The notes under the pieces are model-generated. The model was not told the origin of the DNA. It did not search any database and was given only the letters and a program-made list of their open reading frames with translations. 11,105 nt of DNA from Planctomycetota bacterium (lineage in GTDB: Bacteria; Planctomycetota; UBA11346), in contig JACDEN010000010.1 in assembly GCA_013816415.1 (NCBI GenBank), positions 6,805-17,909 on the forward strand, read 5' to 3'. Below, one piece after another: positions 1 through 8,259 of the stretch. Position 1 is the stretch's first letter. Every line of letters starts with the position of its first letter. A program made the translations under genes and the position numbers.

Positions 1-40
1 CCCCCCCCCCCCCCCGTGTTACAGGTTCCATCCATGGCTT
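1..40. other. Left edge with 15-base poly-C run
   Basis: Bases 1-15 are an uninterrupted run of C, followed by 25 ordinary bases up to the kaiC stop codon. No gene is visible. Such a homopolymer exactly at the edge is more likely a contig-end or assembly artefact than biology, although a real C-tract downstream of kaiC cannot be excluded. Confidence 0.6.
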
Positions 41-1561
41 TTACTTGAGGCTCACTTTTGACTTTCGAGATATATTTTTACCAATACTTTTTTTCTGATC
101 GGGGCTTGCGGTAGCGTCAGCATGCATTTGCGCGACCTTCAATCCATCATTACTCAAGGTCAATTGCTGGACGTCGCTGGAGTGGCCCATGCCACGAGAC
201 TTGACGATGTACAGTCCACGAATGCGTTTTTTACCCACATCTTCTTCCAGTTCTCTCACTATGATCCACGTGTCGATCAAAGACGAGACGCCGATTTCGC
301 CGCTCGCGTCATTTGCCGCGGTCGAGGCAACAAGACTGGTAAAAAAGCCGGTTATTCCCCTGGATTTTAAGGTATCAATCATGCGCGTCAGCATGGATTG
401 AATTTCAAGTGGGTTCCCTTGTCCGATGAGACTGGTCAGGGGATCTATGACAACAGCCTTTGGTTTGAACTCTTCGACGATCTTGTATAAATCGAGCAGA
501 TGCATCTCTAAACCAAAAAAAGAAGGTCTCGTAGACACGATCTTCAAGAGTCCCTTTTTCACCAATGGTTCAAGTTGGAAACCGATCGAATGCATGTTTT
601 GAATGAGTTGCCCTGGAGATTCTTCATACGACAGGAAGAGAGACCGTTCTCCACGTCGACATCTTTCTGCAACGAATGCAATACCGAGGCTTGATTTCCC
701 AGTGCCTGCGGTACCTGAAACGAGTACCGTGCTGCCTCTGGTATATCCTCCACCATTGAACAATTTATCCAACGATGAAACTCCTGTCGAAACTCTCTCG
801 CTCGAGCCCGGTTGATCGAGTCCCGCAGAAGTGATGGGAATTACTGAAAGTCCGTCTTTATCGATGACGAATGGATATTCGTTTGTTCCATGATGTGACC
901 CACGATATTTGACTACACGAATTCTACGGGTGGAAATCTGTTCGACCACTCGGTTGTCCAGGAAAATGATGCAATCAGAAATATACTCCTCCAGACCATG
1001 ACGGGTATAAGCGCCTTGCCCCATCTCGCCGGTAATGATTGCCGTAACTTTTTTATTCTTAAGCCAGCGGAAAAGTCTTTTTATCTCTAAGCGAAGAATG
1101 CCGACATCGGTGATGCCCGCGAAGAGGGATTCAACAGAATCCAGAACAACGCGTTTGGCGCCAACGGAATCAATGGCCGCTTCCAAACGAACGAAGAGTC
1201 CTTCGAGATTGAATTCACCGCTCTCATGCATATCCCTGCGTTCCAAAACAACGTATTCAAGCCGAATCTTTTTTTGTGAAACAAGCCTTTGTAAATCCAG
1301 GTTGAGAGACGCCACGTCTTCATGCAGTTCATCTTCTGTTTCTTCAAATGACATGAAGACGCCTGGCTCGTTGTAATCGCTTGCGCCATTGATTAAAAAA
1401 TCAATCCCCAAAAGGGTTTTTCCCGTGCCGGTACTTCCACAAAATAAAGTGGTTTTATTTTTCGGAATCCCGCCTTCGGTAATTTCGTCAAAGCCCTTGA
1501 TGCCCGTTGGGCACTTGACCAATTGAATCTTATTGACGGTCTTCGTTCTCTTGGTGGGCAT
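41..1561 (-). CDS. kaiC: KaiC-family double-domain ATPase
   Basis: A 506-residue cytoplasmic protein with two tandem RecA/KaiC domains (about residues 15-245 and 255-480), close to the length of cyanobacterial KaiC (about 519). Seen directly: P-loops GSTGTGKT (42-49) and GTAGTGKS (283-290), catalytic Glu pairs FEE (72-74) and YEES (312-315), and Walker B strands ending in D141 and D373. In cyanobacterial KaiC the second domain autophosphorylates on a Ser-Thr pair (S431/T432); by alignment the pair here is S426-S427, so phosphorylation remains possible. A basic tail (SIGKNISRKSKVSLK) ends the protein. The ATG start has AAGGA four bases upstream. No kaiA or kaiB lies in the window, so clock function should not be assumed; KaiC homologues outside cyanobacteria often act in other signalling. 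The gene is clearly more AT-rich than everything to its right, suggesting separate acquisition. It is divergent from the receiver protein at 1869. Confidence 0.93.
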   Translation of the reverse strand: MPTKRTKTVNKIQLVKCPTGIKGFDEITEGGIPKNKTTLFCGSTGTGKTLLGIDFLINGASDYNEPGVFMSFEETEDELHEDVASLNLDLQRLVSQKKIRLEYVVLERRDMHESGEFNLEGLFVRLEAAIDSVGAKRVVLDSVESLFAGITDVGILRLEIKRLFRWLKNKKVTAIITGEMGQGAYTRHGLEEYISDCIIFLDNRVVEQISTRRIRVVKYRGSHHGTNEYPFVIDKDGLSVIPITSAGLDQPGSSERVSTGVSSLDKLFNGGGYTRGSTVLVSGTAGTGKSSLGIAFVAERCRRGERSLFLSYEESPGQLIQNMHSIGFQLEPLVKKGLLKIVSTRPSFFGLEMHLLDLYKIVEEFKPKAVVIDPLTSLIGQGNPLEIQSMLTRMIDTLKSRGITGFFTSLVASTAANDASGEIGVSSLIDTWIIVRELEEDVGKKRIRGLYIVKSRGMGHSSDVQQLTLSNDGLKVAQMHADATASPDQKKSIGKNISRKSKVSLK

Positions 1562-1565
1562 ACGA

Positions 1566-1570
1566 TCCTT
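1566..1570 (-). promoter_or_regulatory. Shine-Dalgarno site of kaiC
   Basis: On the minus strand AAGGA lies four bases before the ATG at 1561. It supports that start over any internal Met. Confidence 0.65.
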
Positions 1571-1614
1571 AAATTGTTTCGCGGGGCGATGGTCCGTGAC
1601 GCGACTCTCTCAAT

Positions 1615-1630
1615 CGCATCTCTCGATGCG
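1615..1630. repeat. Inverted repeat upstream of kaiC
   Basis: A perfect 6-base inverted repeat, CGCATC and GATGCG, separated by tctc. It is a possible operator or 5' leader hairpin for kaiC. It is short enough to be chance. Confidence 0.35.
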
Positions 1631-1868
1631 CGCCTGGCACCATTGGCCGACCACTGTCCTTTACCAAGAGAAAATCGGACTCCTTAGACCCAACGATGGG
1701 AAAGCAGCGTGTTTAAAGACCCTCTTCAGAGGCACTCACACAAGGGTTTACGTTCGTTCCTCATGGTCTCCTGCCGGACATGTCAATCCCTGTGCCCGAT
1801 TTGGACATCACCGTATAGACTCTCACCAACGGGGCTCGCAGAAGGGCCCCCTTTGGGAACGTAACATC

Positions 1869-2372
1869 ATGCGACCATGCATCCTCTGGGTCGAAGACAA
1901 CGACAGCGATGTGATTCTGGTACGTCAGGCACTCGCCGAAGCTGGGCTCGACGTGGATCTGGTTGTCGCTGCGAATGCGGTGCTCGCCTTCCAGCATATG
2001 GATGCTCGCCATCCAGAGGTGTTGAAGCGCAATCCGCCCGATCTCCTCCTCGTCGACATCAACCTTCCTGGCATCAACGGGATGGTCGTGCTCGACGAGA
2101 TCCGTCGGCACCGGGACTGGAAGAATTCGCCAACCGTGGTGCTGACGTCCTCGAATAACGCTAAAGAGCTCCAGGCGTGTCGAGAGCTGGGGGCCATAGA
2201 ATGCATCACCAAGCCTGCGACCTTCGATGGCTACCTCGCCGTCATCGCGCAGATCCGTCGCTTCCTGCCGATGTCCGGGGGGCACCCCACCGATCCGAAA
2301 GGGCAGAATCCTTCCGATGCCACAGGCGATAGAGCGCCGGGAGAACGAGCAGCGTCAGCACGGCCGATGTGA
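1869..2372 (+). CDS. Receiver-only response regulator (Rcp1/CheY-like)
   Basis: A 167-residue single-domain receiver. The acidic pocket is E9-D10 (in LWVEDNDSD), the phospho-acceptor is D63 (in LLLVDINLPG), the switch Thr is T93 (VVLTSS) and the invariant Lys is K115 (CITKP). The VEDNxSD start and the long loop before D63 resemble Rcp1-type receivers that serve phytochrome-like or PAS histidine kinases. There is no DNA-binding or enzymatic output domain, so it should act by protein contact or in a phosphorelay. The start is the ATG at 1869, because the receiver fold begins there; the frame is open upstream but meaningless. The receiver ends near residue 135; the Gly/Pro/Arg-rich tail lies in the convergent overlap with czcA. 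No cognate kinase is visible. Its closest candidate partner by position is the divergent kaiC. Confidence 0.9.
   Translation: MRPCILWVEDNDSDVILVRQALAEAGLDVDLVVAANAVLAFQHMDARHPEVLKRNPPDLLLVDINLPGINGMVVLDEIRRHRDWKNSPTVVLTSSNNAKELQACRELGAIECITKPATFDGYLAVIAQIRRFLPMSGGHPTDPKGQNPSDATGDRAPGERAASARPM
2242..2372. other. 131-base convergent coding overlap
   Basis: The last 43 codons of the response regulator (plus) and the last 43 codons of czcA (minus) share these bases. On the czcA side this includes the end of the last membrane helix (TSAVLTLLVLPALYRLW) and a polar tail. On the regulator side it includes the end of helix 5 and a disordered-looking tail. No terminator can sit between the genes. Confidence 0.85.
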
Positions 2373-5300
2373 TGATTCCTCCGATGACCACGACGGCGAG
2401 TGGTTTCTGGACTTCGGACCCCTGACCATGGGCAATTGCCATCGGTACGTATCCAAGAGCGCCCACCAACGCCGTCATGAGCATGGGCCGCAACTTCGTC
2501 AGCGATCCCTCGGTGATCGCTTGTTCAACGGGCATTCCGCCTCGCCGCAGGTGATTGATGTACGACACGACGACCAGGCCATTCAACACGGCCACGCCCG
2601 ATAGGGCGATGAATCCGACGGCTGCCGATATTGAAAATGGCAGACCTGCGACGATCAGCGCGAACACGCCTCCTGTGAGCGCCAACGGAACTCCGGTAAA
2701 GACCAGAGCGGCGTATTTCCCTGAATTGAACCAGGTGAACAGGAGCAGGAAAATCATCACCAGGCACACCGGCACGACGATCATGAGCCTGGCTCGCGCA
2801 GCTTGCAGATTCTCGAACTGTCCGCCCCAGACCAACCACGTTCCCGGACGTGGAGGAACGTGAGCAGCGATGGTTTTCCTGGCTTCGGCTACGAACGATC
2901 CCAGATCACGACCACGAACATTGCACTGCACGACGACTCGTCGCTTGCCGTTCTCCCGACTGACCTGGTCGTAGCCGTCTTGAACCTCGATGCGGGCGAG
3001 ACTGGATAATGGAACCGAGCTTTGGGAGCTCGGAAGGAAGCTGGCGTCGTGCGATCGTGGGTCAGGTTTCCCTTCGTGGCGTGGAAGCGGAATCGGCAGC
3101 ATTCGCAGGGTGAGATCATCATTGCGCAGCGTGTCCTTCAGCCGCACCACGATATCGAAACGTCGATCATTCTCGAAGACCACCCCGGTCGCCTCGCCGC
3201 CGATGGCGGTAGCCACGGCATCCTGCACGGTCCCGACGTCGATCCCTAATCGGGAACAGGCGGTGTGATCGATCTCGATGTTCTGCGCGGGTGACCCTTG
3301 GATCTGCTCCACGCGAACATCTGCGGCACCAGGAACCGCCCTGAGGTGGCTCGCAACCGCTTCCGCCATCGGGATCAGGTCTTCGAACCGGTCGCCGAAA
3401 ACTTTCACAGCCACATCGGCCCGCACCCCGGCGATCAGTTCATTGAAGCGGTCCTCGATGGGCTGGGTGATGGCGACGTTCGTTCCTGGAATCTCATCCA
3501 GGACGTGATCGATCTTGGTGATCAGGGCCTGTTTGGTCATCGAGGGATCGGGCCACTGGCCATGAGGCTTCAGGGTTATGAAGGTGTCGGCATTGCTGAC
3601 CGGCATGGGATCGGTGGCCGCCTCCGCTGTGCCGGTCTTGGATACGACCGCCGATACCTCGGGCATGGCGATCAGGGCCGCTTCCATGTCTTTCTGCATC
3701 TCAGTGGATTGGGCCAGATCGATGGAGGTCATGCGGGCGGTCTGCACGTCGATGTTTCCCTCGTCGAGTCGCGGGATGAATTCGCGGCCAAGGCGTCCGA
3801 AGAGCAGGATCGCCACCACGGCGAGCACGAGAGATCCTCCGACCACGAACCAGCGCCAGCGCAATGATCCAGCGAGAACCGGACGATAGGCTCGGGAGGC
3901 CAGTCGCATGAGCGCATTTTCGTTCTCAGCGATCCTTCCGACCATGGTCATGGCGACCAATGCGGGTGCGAGGGTGAGCGTCAGGATCAGGGAACCGATC
4001 AGTGCCAGCACGACGGTTGCGGCCATCGGCGAGAACATCTTCCCTTCGACGCCCGAGAGCATGAGGATCGGCAGGTAGACGGTGATGATGATGATCTGGC
4101 CGAAAACCGTCGGCCCGACCATGTCGCGTGCCGCCCGGTAGGTGGTCTGGATGCGTTCCTGGCGAACGAGCGGTCTGCCAAGTTCCTGTTGGTGCCGGCC
4201 CAGCTGCCGAACGCAGTTTTCGACCAGCAGGATGGCGCTATCGACGATGATGCCGAAATCCAACGCGCCCAGGGACATCAGATTTCCGCTGATCCCGAAG
4301 CGGGTCATGCCGAGAGCGGCACAGCACATCGACAGAGGGATCACCAAGGCAGCGACGAGTGCGCCCCGCAGGTTCCCCAGCAGCAGGAACAGGACGGCGA
4401 TGACCAGGATGGCGCCCTCGCAGAGATTGCGCTCGACCGTGTGGATGGTCGCATCCACGAGCGTCGAACGGTTCAGGAGCGGGATAGCGCGGACATCAGC
4501 AGGGAGTTGCGAGGCGAGATCGGCCAATCGCTCATCGACCCCAGCCGCGACCGTTCGGCTGTTGCCACCGATGAGCATCAGGGCGATGCCGAGCACCGTC
4601 TCCCGCCCATTGCGACTCGCTGATCCGGTCCGCAGTTCGTGTCCGAGTCCCACCTCGGCCACGTCGCGAAGATGGATCGAGGTTCCATCATGGTTCGCCA
4701 ACAGGATCGACGACAGATCCGCGAGGGTATGCACCCGACCTTCTGCGCGGACGACATAGGCTTCTCCGTTATGGCGAACGGTTCCCGCACCCACGGAGCG
4801 GTTGTTGCGACCGATCGCATCGGTGACATCGCGGAACGTCAGGCCATAGGCAGCGACCCGAGCCGGATCAGGCCAGACCAGATACTGCTTCTGATAGCCG
4901 CCATTGCTGTCGATGCCCGCAACCCCGGGAACTCCGCGCAACTGCGGGACCAGAACCCAATCCTGGATGGTGCGGAGATAGGTCAGCCGTTGTTCCTCCG
5001 TGGTCAGCCGCTCACCCTCGACGCTGAGGTACGCCCCATCGCTCTGCCATCCCGGTCTGCCATCTGCGACCGTGGCCCCCGCACCATTTTCGTGAGTGAA
5101 TTCGAGGGTGTAGAAGTACACCTCGCCGAGACCGGTCGAAACCGGACCGAGAACGGGCTCGGCTCCGCTGGGCAGTTGCGGCTTCACGTCAGCGAGTCGC
5201 TCCGCCACCTGCTGCCGTGAGAAGTAGAGGTCGGCATGATCGTCGAATACCGCTGTCACCTGTGAGAACCCGTTGCGGGACAATGAGCGGGTGAACGAGA

Positions 5301-5535
5301 GACCAGGAATGCCGGCGAGCGCGGTTTCGACTGGGTACGTCACCTGGCGCTCGACATCCAACGGTGCCAATGCCGGTACGACGACATTCACCTGCACCTG
5401 ATTGGGAGTGATGTCAGGGACGGCATCGATGGGCAGTCGGGACAGTGCCGCAGAGCCTGCCGCACCAAGCGCGAGTGCAGCGATCAGCACCAATATGCGG
5501 TGTTGGATGACCAGTCGTAGGAGAGCGTCGATCAT
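2242..5535 (-). CDS. czcA: Heavy-metal efflux RND pump, CzcA type
   Basis: The inner-membrane proton/cation antiporter of a tripartite efflux complex. It has 1097 residues from the ATG at 5535, slightly longer than classical CzcA (about 1060). Seen: the N-terminal helix and RLPIDAVPDITPNQVQV, typical of heavy-metal RND pumps; GPVSTGLGEVYFYTLEF near 130-146; the TM4 motif LDFGIIVDSAILLVEN with D426, D432 and E439. Their spacing (6 and 7) equals that of D402, D408 and E415 in Cupriavidus CzcA. CusA-type Cu/Ag pumps differ in this helix, so divalent cations (Zn, Co, Cd, Ni) are the likelier substrates; the exact metal is inference. Ser433 replaces the Gly of the CzcA motif. About 25 extra residues lie near 148-175. 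A GTG at 5553 is an alternative start, but it lacks a ribosome site and the family normally begins at the MIDALLRL-type helix. The gene lies 43 bases after czcB. Confidence 0.95.
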   Translation of the reverse strand: MIDALLRLVIQHRILVLIAALALGAAGSAALSRLPIDAVPDITPNQVQVNVVVPALAPLDVERQVTYPVETALAGIPGLSFTRSLSRNGFSQVTAVFDDHADLYFSRQQVAERLADVKPQLPSGAEPVLGPVSTGLGEVYFYTLEFTHENGAGATVADGRPGWQSDGAYLSVEGERLTTEEQRLTYLRTIQDWVLVPQLRGVPGVAGIDSNGGYQKQYLVWPDPARVAAYGLTFRDVTDAIGRNNRSVGAGTVRHNGEAYVVRAEGRVHTLADLSSILLANHDGTSIHLRDVAEVGLGHELRTGSASRNGRETVLGIALMLIGGNSRTVAAGVDERLADLASQLPADVRAIPLLNRSTLVDATIHTVERNLCEGAILVIAVLFLLLGNLRGALVAALVIPLSMCCAALGMTRFGISGNLMSLGALDFGIIVDSAILLVENCVRQLGRHQQELGRPLVRQERIQTTYRAARDMVGPTVFGQIIIITVYLPILMLSGVEGKMFSPMAATVVLALIGSLILTLTLAPALVAMTMVGRIAENENALMRLASRAYRPVLAGSLRWRWFVVGGSLVLAVVAILLFGRLGREFIPRLDEGNIDVQTARMTSIDLAQSTEMQKDMEAALIAMPEVSAVVSKTGTAEAATDPMPVSNADTFITLKPHGQWPDPSMTKQALITKIDHVLDEIPGTNVAITQPIEDRFNELIAGVRADVAVKVFGDRFEDLIPMAEAVASHLRAVPGAADVRVEQIQGSPAQNIEIDHTACSRLGIDVGTVQDAVATAIGGEATGVVFENDRRFDIVVRLKDTLRNDDLTLRMLPIPLPRHEGKPDPRSHDASFLPSSQSSVPLSSLARIEVQDGYDQVSRENGKRRVVVQCNVRGRDLGSFVAEARKTIAAHVPPRPGTWLVWGGQFENLQAARARLMIVVPVCLVMIFLLLFTWFNSGKYAALVFTGVPLALTGGVFALIVAGLPFSISAAVGFIALSGVAVLNGLVVVSYINHLRRGGMPVEQAITEGSLTKLRPMLMTALVGALGYVPMAIAHGQGSEVQKPLAVVVIGGIITSAVLTLLVLPALYRLWHRKDSALSDRWGAPRTSAGSDGSAR

Positions 5536-5578
5536 GGAGATTCTCGTGGGCACAGGGGGGCTTCGACCAGAACGTCGA

Positions 5579-6898
5579 TCAGTCCTCGTCTGCCGGTCCC
5601 TTGGCCAACTGCGCCTTGATGATGAATCCTCCGGTGATCACGATCGGATCGCCCGGCTCGATGCCTGAGATGATCGGCGTTCCATCTCCTTCCGGCGGCC
5701 CCGTGACGACCCGACAGGCTTTGAAGGATCCCGCCGCTTGCGGTACCGGCACGAACACCACGCGGGCATTCCCGTAGCTGAAAACCGCATCCGACGGCAC
5801 CACGGTCATCTCAGCGGCCTTGGGATCGGTCACCTCGATGGCGACGGTGGCGAACATGCCGGGGCGGAGCCCGCTGCTCCATGGAACCGAGATCCGCACC
5901 GGCAACGTATGGCTCTGCGGGTCGAGACCGGGAGGGACGAAGTCCACTTTTCCGGGAATCGTCTGGGACATGCCCGCGACCAGGATGCGCACCGGCTGGC
6001 CAACAGCGACGTCAGGAGCGCGAGCGACGGGAACGCTGACCGTGACCCAGACATCCGAGAGGTCGGCGATGACGACGAGAGCCTCCTGGTCTGGACGGGC
6101 GATTTCACCCAGCGTCACCGAGCGGGCGATCACCGCTCCAGCAGCCGGGGCACGAACGGCAACGCGGGGCGATACGCGATGGGACTTCTGCAATTCCGCA
6201 ACGGCGGTGTCATCCATGCCGTAAAGACGGAGGGTGTTCTCGGCTCCGGCGAGTGCGGCCTCGGCTGTGAGGAGCGCCGTCTGGGCTTTATGGAAATCGG
6301 CTTCTCGCCTTGAACCTTCCCCCGATGAGATCGTCTGGTCCTTCACCAAAGGCTCGCTTCGAGTCCACGTTGCCTGCGCGAGCTTCGCGTCGGCCTCGGC
6401 ACCGGCGCGTATGCCTTCTCGTTCCAGATAGGCGTTCTGGGCTTGTCCGAGTTCCTGACTATCGATGGTCATGAGGATATCGCCGGCGGCCACGACATCC
6501 CCGACATGCACCCGCACCTCCTGGACCCGACCCGCGACGATGGTGCCGATATCCATCACCGTGTCCGCGTCGTAGCCCACTTCGGCTGCTGCAATCACCG
6601 GTGCCGTCAGCGCTGTGCGTCTGACCGGAGCAGTCGTGATGTGGTAGTGAGCGATGACCTCTGGCGTCAATGAAACCTGATCACCAGAAGGAGCGCCATC
6701 TTTCTTCGGGTCGGCATCGCGGTCCGTGGACGACGGCTTCGTTGACGCCGCAGGAACTTTGGCGTCGTCATCGTCTTCGGAATAGGTCACGCCCATGAAG
6801 GCCAGGCAGACCAGGATCATGACCAGGGATCGAACAGGGATGATGGCATGCATGGAAGATCTCCAGCCTCGTTTGATGATGCTCAACAAAGGATTCAT
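5579..6898 (-). CDS. czcB: Periplasmic membrane-fusion subunit, CzcB type
   Basis: The adaptor linking the RND pump to the outer-membrane channel; 439 residues. Order seen: N-terminal hydrophobic export segment (about 22-39), an acidic, Pro/Ser/Lys/Asp-rich linker (41-75), first barrel-sandwich half (118-146, AGRVQEVRVHVGDVVAAGD), alpha-hairpin (150-245), second half (247-280, VRAPAAGAVIARSVTLGE), beta-barrel (about 283-355, GLRPGMFATVAIEV) and membrane-proximal domain (about 363-432) ending in GGFIIKAQLAKG, typical of CzcB/CusB. There is no lipobox Cys and no His-rich N-terminal metal-binding segment. The ATG at 6898 overlaps the czcC stop (ATGA) and has AGAGG seven bases upstream. A second ATG at 6853 (Met16) also has GGAG about eight bases upstream and would give a more usual signal-peptide length, so the start is not fully settled. 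Confidence 0.93.
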   Translation of the reverse strand: MNPLLSIIKRGWRSSMHAIIPVRSLVMILVCLAFMGVTYSEDDDDAKVPAASTKPSSTDRDADPKKDGAPSGDQVSLTPEVIAHYHITTAPVRRTALTAPVIAAAEVGYDADTVMDIGTIVAGRVQEVRVHVGDVVAAGDILMTIDSQELGQAQNAYLEREGIRAGAEADAKLAQATWTRSEPLVKDQTISSGEGSRREADFHKAQTALLTAEAALAGAENTLRLYGMDDTAVAELQKSHRVSPRVAVRAPAAGAVIARSVTLGEIARPDQEALVVIADLSDVWVTVSVPVARAPDVAVGQPVRILVAGMSQTIPGKVDFVPPGLDPQSHTLPVRISVPWSSGLRPGMFATVAIEVTDPKAAEMTVVPSDAVFSYGNARVVFVPVPQAAGSFKACRVVTGPPEGDGTPIISGIEPGDPIVITGGFIIKAQLAKGPADED

Positions 6899-8229
6899 GG
6901 CCGGGCCTCTGGTAGGCGTCCGGCAGCTCGATCGAGTCGAATGCGAGCGAGTTGGGCGTCCTCGACCGCATCGAGGTGGGAGCGCACGACCTGCTGGGCC
7001 GTCCGTCTGGCGTCGAGGACATCGAGCAGGCTCGACTCGCCGGCCTCATACGAGTGGATCGCCAAGGTCAGAGCCTCCTTCGCTGACGGCGACAGCGATT
7101 CGGCGAACGATGTCACCCGCCGCACCGCCTGATCGTATCCGAACCAGGCTGCCTGGATCTCAGCTCGGATCGCTTTTTGCTGTTGGGCTCGCTCCGCCTC
7201 GTCCCGGGCGAGTTGAGCACGGGCCAGCGCGATGCCACCCTGGTTGCGGTTCCAGAGCGGCACCTCGACACCAAGCGTCACGCCGACCGAACGGCTATCG
7301 GCTTCTCTGCCGGTGAACGCCCCGACGGTGAGATCGGGATCAGCCGCAGCCTCTTCGCGTTGGATCTCTCGACGTCGTTGTTCAACGACGGCATCCAGCT
7401 GCTGCCATCGCGGGTTCTGCACCCGCGCGAATTCCAGGGTCTGATCCAATGACACATCGGGAAGATCATCGAGATCCACGATCACCGAGTACGTGGCTGG
7501 CAGCGCCCCAGCACACAACGCGTCGAGTGCGCCGCGGGCTGCCACCAGACCCCGCTGTCCACGATCACGCTCCTGGTCGGTCTGAAGCGCATCCACCTGA
7601 GCACGCAGCCAATCCGAGCGCGTGGCCTCGCCTGCGTCCAGGCGCCGTTTCACGGTGTCCAACACGTGGTGCGCCAGCAGCGCGGACTGCTCGGACTCTG
7701 GGATTCTCAACTGCACGACAGCGACTCGGATGCTCGCCTCGTGGACGGCTTGGTCCAATTCGACGCGGAGCCACTGGGCATCCCAGGTAGCGAGTGCCTG
7801 CTGGGACCGTGCCGCCTCGATGCGACGCGACCGCTTCTCGGGCAACTCGAAGCGCTGCCGAACACCGACCCGACCGATTGAGAGGTGCTCCCCGTCATTG
7901 GCCCACGCTCGACCTCCTTCGACGTCGATTTCCGGATTGGACCACGCCTCGGCTTGCGTCACCAATGCCTGGGCGATGCGCTGGTCGGCTTCGAAGATCT
8001 GCCGATTCGGCGTATGCTCGGCAGCGATGGCCAGGAGGCGCTCGACGGTCAGCGATGATCCCTCGGCGATCGCCTCGGATCCCACCGGGATTGCGGGAGG
8101 TGGGTCCGCGGCGGGGATGCGGCCGTTCGTGGCGTCCGATGGTTGATCTCGCCCGGAGCATCCGCCGAGAAGCACGAGACCAAGAAGCACGGGAGTAAAC
8201 CCGACTCGGTCGAAGCGGCCATGGGACAT
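6895..8229 (-). CDS. czcC: Outer-membrane factor lipoprotein, CzcC/TolC family
   Basis: The outer-membrane channel of the efflux complex; 444 residues. The N-terminus carries a lipoprotein signal: hydrophobic FTPVLLGLVLLGGC with the lipobox LGGC at 21-24, so C24 would be lipidated; Ser at +2 is compatible with outer-membrane sorting. Two outer-membrane-efflux repeats follow (about 60-240 and 255-440), rich in long Ala/Arg/Glu/Gln helices. Landmarks are AWSNPEIDVEGG near 94-105, GVTLGVEVPLWNRNQGGIALA in the second half and YEAGESSLLDVLDARR near the end, all characteristic of CzcC-like members. The ATG at 8229 has only a weak CGGA element upstream, and 91 bases with two hairpins separate it from the preceding small gene. 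The stop overlaps the czcB start by four bases. Metal specificity cannot be read from this subunit. Confidence 0.93.
   Translation of the reverse strand: MSHGRFDRVGFTPVLLGLVLLGGCSGRDQPSDATNGRIPAADPPPAIPVGSEAIAEGSSLTVERLLAIAAEHTPNRQIFEADQRIAQALVTQAEAWSNPEIDVEGGRAWANDGEHLSIGRVGVRQRFELPEKRSRRIEAARSQQALATWDAQWLRVELDQAVHEASIRVAVVQLRIPESEQSALLAHHVLDTVKRRLDAGEATRSDWLRAQVDALQTDQERDRGQRGLVAARGALDALCAGALPATYSVIVDLDDLPDVSLDQTLEFARVQNPRWQQLDAVVEQRRREIQREEAAADPDLTVGAFTGREADSRSVGVTLGVEVPLWNRNQGGIALARAQLARDEAERAQQQKAIRAEIQAAWFGYDQAVRRVTSFAESLSPSAKEALTLAIHSYEAGESSLLDVLDARRTAQQVVRSHLDAVEDAQLARIRLDRAAGRLPEARP
6906..6910 (-). promoter_or_regulatory. Shine-Dalgarno site of czcB
   Basis: AGAGG on the minus strand lies seven bases before the ATG at 6898, inside the end of czcC. 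It supports translationally coupled initiation at the ATGA overlap. Confidence 0.6.
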
Positions 8230-8259
8230 GCGATATCCGTTGAGCGAGAGTGCGCGGCG

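Larger units (their letters stand above)
1562..1868. promoter_or_regulatory. Divergent intergenic region kaiC / response regulator
   Basis: These 307 bases separate two divergent genes and should hold both promoters. I see no convincing sigma-70 pair on either strand. Two hairpin-forming repeats are present: 1615-1630 (CGCATC-tctc-GATGCG), about 55 bases before kaiC, and 1831-1850 (GGGGC...GCCCC), just before the response regulator. An open plus-strand frame crosses the region but its translation resembles no protein. Confidence 0.55.

Noticed and set aside
1801..1821. TTGGAC and TATAGA as a promoter for the response regulator
   Set aside because: The two boxes are only about seven bases apart, far from the usual 16-18.
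1533..1868. N-terminal extension of the response regulator back to 1533
   Set aside because: The frame is open but overlaps the kaiC start and codes for nothing receiver-like; the receiver fold starts exactly at the ATG at 1869.
3298..3867. Plus-strand open frame (189 codons) inside czcA
   Set aside because: It is antisense to conserved RND sequence and is His/Gly-rich without family resemblance.
2242..5535. Assignment as CusA (Cu/Ag pump)
   Set aside because: The TM4 helix has the DFG...VD...VEN pattern of CzcA-type divalent-cation pumps, not the CusA pattern.
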